The translations under genes were made by a program, and so were the position numbers. Shown here piece after piece: positions 58,766-64,000 of a stretch of DNA of 64,000 nucleotides. The notes beneath the pieces are model-generated. The model ran no database searches. It was not told the DNA's origin and worked only from the letters and a program-made list of their open reading frames with translations. Positions within the stretch are counted from its first letter, which is position 1; the number at the start of each line of letters is the position of its first letter. The DNA lies in the NCBI GenBank assembly GCA_021373115.1, contig JAJFTI010000017.1:1-64000 (forward strand), read 5' to 3'. Origin of the DNA: Eubacteriales bacterium. GTDB taxonomy: Bacteria > Bacillota > Clostridia > Christensenellales > CAG-138.

Positions 58766-60334
58766 TCAATCGCTGCCGAGCGCGCCCGGCAGCCAGGCAA
58801 CGGAGCAGCTTTGAAAGCCTTGAACGACATAACCCGCGTCGAGATAGCGTGCGGAATCCGCGCTGTCGATCAGATAGATTTTCGCGCCAAGCTCCGGCTC
58901 ATCGGGAGGTTCAATCACATATCGGCCAAAGGCATAGGGGGTTGGATCGTCGGGATTTTCGTATTGAGCGGTTTCCCGATAGACTGCCGGATCGAGCTTC
59001 GTATAGAACAATATCTTTGTATAACGCGCCGGATTACGCCAAACGATGGTGTCATCCGAGAGTGACTCGGCATAGGACAGCGCGCTGCGAACCTCCGGCT
59101 GGAATTCGGTGGCGAGTTCGTTTTGTCCCGGACCGAAATAATAGACCGAAAATGCGAGAAATGAAACGCAATAGAGCGCGATCAGGCCGCCCCCGATTAC
59201 CTTATGCGGGAGGTCAATGAGGCGCCTGAGCCCGATGACGCAACAGTAGATGAGCGGCAAGTGGATGGCATTTATCCGGTTGATATTGATTCTTGTGAGC
59301 AGTAGCGAAAGCAATACGGCGGCAAACAGCCAAAGAAGCAGAAAGAAATCCGGCGCAAACCGACGCGCGCGAAATGCGCGAATGCTGTTCTGCACGGCCG
59401 TGAAGAACCCATAGAGGATGATGGGCGCAGAGAACATATAGTAGAGTCCGAAACCGGGGAAACTGCCGAAGACCGTGTCGTCCGTTTGTCGGAGAAACAG
59501 CTTGAGCAGCTGCAGATAGGAGCCTGGACGAATGAGGTTTCGTAAAACAAGATCCCCGCTGCGCCAGCCGAACATCCCCGGAATGGACAACCACGACGCT
59601 TTGATTTCTGGCAGAGAACCCTGATTGATCAGCATGAGCAGAATGAGCGGAAGCGCAAACAGAAACAGGAGCAGTACAAACCCGATCGTCCAGCCTGTGA
59701 TGCGCGCATTTTTCGAGAACAGCGCGTATAGAATCTGACATCCGACAACGATTGGCACAATCAGCCATAGAATAGCATAGGTATACAGACTAAGTCCGTA
59801 ACACAACGCCGAGAGCAGATAATATGCCGGATGCTTTTGCAGTCCGAGCACAAAAAAGTACAGGCCGAAGAGTAAAAATGCGGGAGCCAGATTGGATTCC
59901 AGCGCCCAACGGCACATCATGATATGCCAGGGATTCATTGCCAGCAGCAGCAGGCCTATGAGCGCAGTTTTTTCATCCGACAAACGCTTAAGCAGCAGAT
60001 AGAATACCGGCAGACAAAGACAACCGATAAGCGCCTGCGGAAGACGGATGGCGAAGATCTCAAGCCCGAAAACCGAAATAGCCGGCATCATCAGGTAGGT
60101 TTCCAGCGCGTTCATTCCGTCGCCCCATGCCTCGAGATAGACGGGATTATGGTATCCGCTGATGTCCACGCCGGTTTTCAAAAGGGAATAGGATTCGTAA
60201 GCCGCCATTGCTTCGTCCTGATTGATGCCGTCCGGCATCGTACCAAGATACAGCAAGCGAACCAGGATGCCGAGCAGGATCAGCGTAAGAACGAGTGGCG
60301 TTTTCCAGCGTTTTATATTAAAATTCCATTTCAT
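58766..60334 (-). CDS. PMT/GT39-type membrane glycosyltransferase, copy 1
   Basis: A 522-residue polytopic membrane protein with about eleven hydrophobic helices and an extracytoplasmic C-terminal domain of about 130 residues. The first outer loop contains MPDGINQDEAMAAYESYSLL, where the D-E pair matches the catalytic acidic motif of the PMT/ArnT (GT39) superfamily; LLLAMNPWHIMMCRWALESN is also typical. These enzymes transfer sugars from polyprenyl-phosphate to lipids or proteins outside the membrane. It is a close paralogue of the next gene (64 bases apart) in order and motifs. Confidence 0.85.
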   Translation of the reverse strand: MKWNFNIKRWKTPLVLTLILLGILVRLLYLGTMPDGINQDEAMAAYESYSLLKTGVDISGYHNPVYLEAWGDGMNALETYLMMPAISVFGLEIFAIRLPQALIGCLCLPVFYLLLKRLSDEKTALIGLLLLAMNPWHIMMCRWALESNLAPAFLLFGLYFFVLGLQKHPAYYLLSALCYGLSLYTYAILWLIVPIVVGCQILYALFSKNARITGWTIGFVLLLFLFALPLILLMLINQGSLPEIKASWLSIPGMFGWRSGDLVLRNLIRPGSYLQLLKLFLRQTDDTVFGSFPGFGLYYMFSAPIILYGFFTAVQNSIRAFRARRFAPDFFLLLWLFAAVLLSLLLTRININRINAIHLPLIYCCVIGLRRLIDLPHKVIGGGLIALYCVSFLAFSVYYFGPGQNELATEFQPEVRSALSYAESLSDDTIVWRNPARYTKILFYTKLDPAVYRETAQYENPDDPTPYAFGRYVIEPPDEPELGAKIYLIDSADSARYLDAGYVVQGFQSCSVAWLPGALGSD

Positions 60335-60398
60335 CTTTCTAAAACATCCCTTATCACATTTTTAAATGAAAGAGAGGATACCGGTTCCTTGCGTACAA

Positions 60399-61973
60399 CT
60401 ATTCGCCGGTTTCATCCGGTAAATACGCAACCGCCATGCGGTCGAAAATCTCCACCGTATAGCCCGCGTCGAGATATGCCTGCGCATCTTCGTCCTGCAG
60501 CACATAGACGTCGCCCTGAAGCTGTGCTTCTCCGGGGTTTTCAAACTGGAATTTTCCGAACGTGGTTGGAATCTTGTTGGACGTATCCGGAAAAACGGCT
60601 ATGCTCCTATAATCCTCCACAGGGATTGCAAGATAGTATAGGACCTTAACATAACCGCTCTCCGTACGGCAAACAATGGTGTCGTCGGACTGCTCGTTTG
60701 CAAAAACAAGCGCTTCCCGCGTACCCGGCCGGTAGTGATCCGCGAGCTCTTTTCTGCCGTCCCCAAAGTAATAACCGGCAAATGCGAGAAAGCTGGCCGC
60801 ATACGCGATTGCGACCGCTTGGAACACCGTCTTTTTGCGCAGATACAGCAGTTGTCTGAGGCCAAGCGCCAGAAACGCAATCAGCGGAAGGTAGAGAAAA
60901 TTGCTGCGGTTGATATTGACGATATCGATCAGCAGGCAAACGGACAACCCCGCGAGAAGCTGGCTATGGATCAGCGCTTCTGCGGAGAACATGCGGTTGC
61001 GGAGCGCGGAAAAGACGGATTTGATGGAGCAGAGCACCCCGTACACGATGAATGGCAATGAAAACAGATAGAACAATCCGAACTGCGGGAAGCTGTTGTA
61101 GAGGTAGCCGTCGCTTTGCGTGACGAGTAATTGGAACAGCCGGTAGAACGATTGCAGGTTAAACAATCCCTCCGTCGTAAAAACGCTGCTGCGATATTCC
61201 GGCATGTGCGGAATGGAGAGCACGGCGCTGCGTATTTCCGGAATCCATCCCTGATTGACGGCGATAAACAGGACAAGAGGCAGCGCGGCCAGCAGCAGGA
61301 TTCCCGCAAATCCGAGCGTATACGCGCGGATGCGTATTTTTTTCGTCCAGATCAGGCAGACGAACTGGAGGATCAGCAGGATTGGTAAAACGACCCATAC
61401 CGTTGCGTAGCTATAGAGACTGAGCCCGTAAAACACCGCGGAGAGCAGAAAGAAACCGGGATGCCGCTCCAAGCCCAGCAGAAAGAAAAATAACCCGAAG
61501 AGCAGAAACGCGGCGGCAAAATTGCAATCCAGCGCCCAGCGGCTCATCATAATGTGCCAGGGACTGATTGCGAGCAGCGCATAGCCGATCCAGGCGGTCG
61601 GCTTGTCGAAGATACGGCGCAGGAGCAGAAAGAAGACCGGCAGGCAGAGCGTGCCAATTACCGCCTGCGGCAGCCGAATGGCGAATTCCGTCAGTCCGAA
61701 GGCTCGAATGCAGGGAACCATGAGCCAGCTTTGCAAAATACTCTGGCCGCCGCCCCATGCAACGAAGTAGACCGGATTACAGTAGCCGTTGAGATCGGTC
61801 CCGCTCCGGAGCAGTGTAAACGCCTGGTAAGCGGACATCGCCTCATCGCAGTTTACGCCGCGTGGAACCTGTCCCAGCGCGTAGAACCGCATAAAAGCTC
61901 CTGTGAACAGAAGGAGCAGAAACAGACCTGCCCGAAACGTGCGCGAGTGGATGAACTGTTGAAACCGAGTCAT
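60399..61973 (-). CDS. PMT/GT39-type membrane glycosyltransferase, copy 2
   Basis: A 524-residue paralogue of the preceding entry. It has the same loop (VPRGVNCDEAMSAYQAFTLL), the same LLAISPWHIMMSRWALDCNF segment and a similar outer C-terminal domain ending in AYLDAGYTVEIFDRMAVAYL. The start is ATG 61973, after GGGAGGAA; an upstream in-frame TTG is unlikely. The pair looks like a tandem duplication, with different substrate loops. It is transcribed away from the third membrane glycosyltransferase at 62238. Confidence 0.85.
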   Translation of the reverse strand: MTRFQQFIHSRTFRAGLFLLLLFTGAFMRFYALGQVPRGVNCDEAMSAYQAFTLLRSGTDLNGYCNPVYFVAWGGGQSILQSWLMVPCIRAFGLTEFAIRLPQAVIGTLCLPVFFLLLRRIFDKPTAWIGYALLAISPWHIMMSRWALDCNFAAAFLLFGLFFFLLGLERHPGFFLLSAVFYGLSLYSYATVWVVLPILLILQFVCLIWTKKIRIRAYTLGFAGILLLAALPLVLFIAVNQGWIPEIRSAVLSIPHMPEYRSSVFTTEGLFNLQSFYRLFQLLVTQSDGYLYNSFPQFGLFYLFSLPFIVYGVLCSIKSVFSALRNRMFSAEALIHSQLLAGLSVCLLIDIVNINRSNFLYLPLIAFLALGLRQLLYLRKKTVFQAVAIAYAASFLAFAGYYFGDGRKELADHYRPGTREALVFANEQSDDTIVCRTESGYVKVLYYLAIPVEDYRSIAVFPDTSNKIPTTFGKFQFENPGEAQLQGDVYVLQDEDAQAYLDAGYTVEIFDRMAVAYLPDETGE

Positions 61974-62162
61974 AGATTCCTCCCGATGGAAAACTTCCGC
62001 GTCGGCCGCTGACGCGAATGGATAAATGAAGAATGGAACACAGATCGGAATAAAATAGGAAACGCCGCAATAGAATAACCCGTCGGCCTTTAAGAAGAAG
62101 TATACCACGATTTCCAGTACGGGAGAAAGGTTTGCCGTATGCGTTCTTTGATCCAAAGAGGT

Positions 62163-62191
62163 TTGACGCGTTCGAAAACCTTGCGTATACT
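62163..62191 (+). promoter_or_regulatory. Promoter of the third membrane glycosyltransferase
   Basis: TTGACG (62163-62168) and TATACT (62186-62191) with a 17-base spacer, about 46 bases before the start codon. Confidence 0.65.
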
Positions 62192-62237
62192 ACAAACAGA
62201 CAGAGCAATTCCGCGTGTATCGGGAGGAGCCTTCGCA

Positions 62238-63776
62238 ATGAATCAGGGTAGTTTGCTGTTTGACCGCAACCAGGACCGGGGGATCGCACGCGGTGCGTCC
62301 CTGCTGATCACCGTCGCGTTTCTGGCGCAGATCGGCTATATCATCGTTCGCTATAAATACTTCACCTATATCCTGCGTGAACAGGTGATGACCACGCCCA
62401 TGTTTGGCTGGCTGCTGATGGGATACGTTCTATTTGCGGCTCTTTTCCTGTTTCTCCACTTCCGGCTGAATCGGGCGGGGTTCCGCTCGCCCTGGGTTTG
62501 GGGCACGGCGATTTTTCTGCTCGCACTGGCTCTGCGGTTTTTTGCCTATGCGCACATTTTTTATAAACCGACCAGCGATTTTCAGAATTATTACGATATT
62601 GGCGCAGCGTTTGTGCGCGGCGATTATTCCTTTATAGCGAGCAAAGCCGCGGGTTATCATATTTCAAGTTTCTCCGGTCTGGGCGTGATCAACGGTCTGA
62701 TTCTGCTGCTTTCCGGTACGTCCGTTCGCGCGTTCCAGTTTGCGCAGTGCGTTATTTCGTCGTTTTCCTGCGTGGCAACCTATCTTATCGCGCGGCGCTT
62801 TGACGAAGCAAGCGCACCCGCCGCGGGGGTGCTTTTTGCGCTGTATCCCGCGAACATCGTTTTTTCACAGGTAACGAGCAATCAGCACATTGCAACGCTC
62901 TTTGCGCTGCTGTCGATCTGGCTGATGCTGCTGGCGTTTTCGGAACCGGGTTTCATCAAAGCGGGCGCATTTTCCCTGGGCGGCGGGGTTCTGCTGCTGC
63001 TGAGTTATTTTTCGCATCCTTCCACGGCGACAACGCTGCTTGCCTTTGGCCTGTTCTGGCTCGTGCTGCTGCTTTCCGCGCTGCGTAAGCGCAGGGAACT
63101 GCTGCGCTTGCTGCTGATTGGCGCTGTATTCTGCGCCGGTTTTTTCGTGCTGCGCGCGGGGACATATGCGGTTCTGCGCGCAACGGGACTGAGCCAGCCT
63201 TCCGCCGCGAATTCCAGCTATCTGACAAAAGTTGTCATCGGCCTTAACCCCGAGACGACCGGGGCATACTCCGAGTCGGACTGGGGAATGGTCTGGGCGC
63301 AGCCGGAAAGCGAGCAGAATGCGTTTTGCCTCAAGGTCATTCGGGAGCGGCTCAATCAGCCGGATCTGTATGGCTTCTTCGATACGAAACTGCTGCGCAT
63401 GTGGATGGTACCGGACACCAGCTTCGGTTGGGCAACGACGGGCACGCTTTTGCCCGCTCAAACGGGCGATGGCGGGATCGCCGCGAGTTCCTGGCTGGCG
63501 GGGGCGGCGCTGCTCGACTTCTTCTATGTTGCGGGAATCTTCTTCTTCGCGTGGGTTGGCGGGCTGTTCCGGCGGCGCGGGAACGCGGGGGATCTGTTGC
63601 TTTGGATCTTCATGGGCTGGATTGGCGCGCATTTCTTTCTTGAGATTCAAACGCGCTACCGCTACTTTGGCATGCCGTTTCTGATCATTTTCGCGGCGTT
63701 TGGCGTTTATTGTCTGCTGGGCGGCGCGGGAAATCTGCTGCGCCGGAAGCGGGCAAAAACGCCTGGCGTACAATAA
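62238..63776 (+). CDS. PMT/GT39-like membrane glycosyltransferase, divergent type
   Basis: A 512-residue polytopic membrane protein with about twelve helices. The outer loop has YKPTSDFQNYYDIGAAFVRG, resembling the S-D-x-x-x-Y loop of GT39-like transferases, followed by VLFALYPANIVFSQVTSNQH, the equivalent of the A-x-x-P-x-x-x-x-x-S segment. It differs from the two paralogues at 58.8-62.0 kb and is probably of another subfamily. ATG 62238 follows GGGAGGAG; the longer frame upstream lies over the promoter. It may act on the same surface glycan as its neighbours. Confidence 0.8.
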   Translation: MNQGSLLFDRNQDRGIARGASLLITVAFLAQIGYIIVRYKYFTYILREQVMTTPMFGWLLMGYVLFAALFLFLHFRLNRAGFRSPWVWGTAIFLLALALRFFAYAHIFYKPTSDFQNYYDIGAAFVRGDYSFIASKAAGYHISSFSGLGVINGLILLLSGTSVRAFQFAQCVISSFSCVATYLIARRFDEASAPAAGVLFALYPANIVFSQVTSNQHIATLFALLSIWLMLLAFSEPGFIKAGAFSLGGGVLLLLSYFSHPSTATTLLAFGLFWLVLLLSALRKRRELLRLLLIGAVFCAGFFVLRAGTYAVLRATGLSQPSAANSSYLTKVVIGLNPETTGAYSESDWGMVWAQPESEQNAFCLKVIRERLNQPDLYGFFDTKLLRMWMVPDTSFGWATTGTLLPAQTGDGGIAASSWLAGAALLDFFYVAGIFFFAWVGGLFRRRGNAGDLLLWIFMGWIGAHFFLEIQTRYRYFGMPFLIIFAAFGVYCLLGGAGNLLRRKRAKTPGVQ

Positions 63777-63797
63777 ACGTTCAGTTACCAGCCAAAA

Positions 63798-63824
63798 ACG
63801 CGCCGCGGTCATTCCGCGGCGCGT
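63798..63824. terminator. Bidirectional terminator
   Basis: ACGCGCCGCGG (63798-63808) pairs perfectly with CCGCGGCGCGT (63814-63824); the stop codon of the minus-strand gene lies in the loop. On the minus strand a T-run of five follows. Confidence 0.8.
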
Positions 63825-64000
63825 CTGTTAATTTCCGGTTCGTTTTTCAGATAATAGCCCGTTTGGCGCTTTTCCAGCAAATTTTCTGCGCAGAGCGCTT
63901 TCAGGCGGCGCAGCAGGTGGCGATAGCTTACGCCAAGCTGTTCGGCAACGTCCGTAAGCCGCTCGGAGAAAATCCCGTTCTGCGCGCTGTGCAGCAAATA
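63809..64000 (-). CDS. Crp/Fnr-family regulator, C-terminal part (cut by window edge)
   Basis: About 63 codons, open at the right edge of the window. They encode a winged helix-turn-helix: NGIFSERLTDVAEQLGVSYR then HLLRRLKALCAENLLEKRQT and a short wing, GYYLKNEPEINRR. The recognition helix GVSYRHLLRRLKAL matches the YeiL-like branch of the Crp/Fnr family. The sensor domain lies outside the window, so the ligand cannot be discussed. Confidence 0.8.
   Translation of the reverse strand, partial: YLLHSAQNGIFSERLTDVAEQLGVSYRHLLRRLKALCAENLLEKRQTGYYLKNEPEINRRAAE

Noticed and set aside
62041..62140. N-terminal extension of the second GT39 gene from an upstream TTG
   Set aside because: The ATG at 61973 has a strong GGGAGGAA site and begins the usual charged N-terminus; the extension lies over the divergent promoter region.
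1..64000. CRISPR arrays, tRNA or rRNA genes, integrases or phage genes
   Set aside because: All larger gaps were read; no regularly spaced repeats, cloverleaf-like sequences or phage genes were seen.

Overview
The window looks like the chromosome of an anaerobic Gram-positive bacterium of the Bacillota, class Clostridia. The main reasons are a NuoE/NuoF-linked [FeFe]-hydrogenase operon with sensory-hydrogenase genes, a desulfoferrodoxin, a T-box riboswitch in front of ileS, AGGAGG-type ribosome sites almost everywhere, and standard sigma-A promoters. The backbone is GC-rich. Two stretches are clearly more AT-rich and look imported: the nadABC block (about 0.4-4.3 kb) and a CPBP protease gene (about 53.2-54.3 kb). 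No rRNA, tRNA, CRISPR array or intact insertion sequence was seen.

Layout. 0-4.3 kb: nadA-nadB-nadC (de novo quinolinate/NAD synthesis) between two decayed IS3-family transposase fragments. 4.5-12.7 kb: a PfkB sugar kinase, an FMN-type reductase, a fragment of a zinc alcohol dehydrogenase, an MBL-fold hydrolase, a GNAT acetyltransferase, an orphan immunity-like protein, a TetR regulator with a serine hydrolase, an SH3-domain membrane protein and a DUF554 protein. 13-20 kb: an iron-type alcohol dehydrogenase and the histidine-degradation operon hutH-hutU-ftcD-hutI. 20-24 kb: thioredoxin, a Crp/Fnr regulator, superoxide reductase, lysoplasmalogenase and a GntR regulator. 24-28 kb: a metallophosphoesterase that overlaps a ParB-like/BMP-like fusion gene, then a DegT aminotransferase and a methyltransferase. 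28-35.4 kb: argS-serS divergent from T-box-ileS. 35.5-40.9 kb: two membrane or envelope proteins, a tiny lipoprotein gene and galE plus a nucleotidyltransferase.

41-49.4 kb is the largest functional unit: ten closely spaced co-directional genes. NuoE-like, ferredoxin, NuoF-like and HydA subunits form a probable electron-bifurcating hydrogenase. Between NuoE and the rest lie a HydS-like putative hydrogen sensor, two DRTGG proteins, two HATPase proteins and a PHP-domain protein, so enzyme and sensing module are expressed together.

49.5-64 kb: yhbY, a sigma-region-2-like protein with a membrane anchor, an FAD dehydrogenase, ohr, a small protein with an internal duplication, the CPBP protease, obgE/nth/glmM, trxB, three PMT/GT39-type membrane proteins, and the C-terminus of a Crp/Fnr regulator cut by the window edge.

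The most unusual items are the phosphoesterase/ParB-BMP pair, the sensor module inside the hydrogenase operon, the membrane-anchored sigma-like protein, and the AT-rich nad cassette flanked by IS relics. All functional statements are read from motifs and context; no database search was run.
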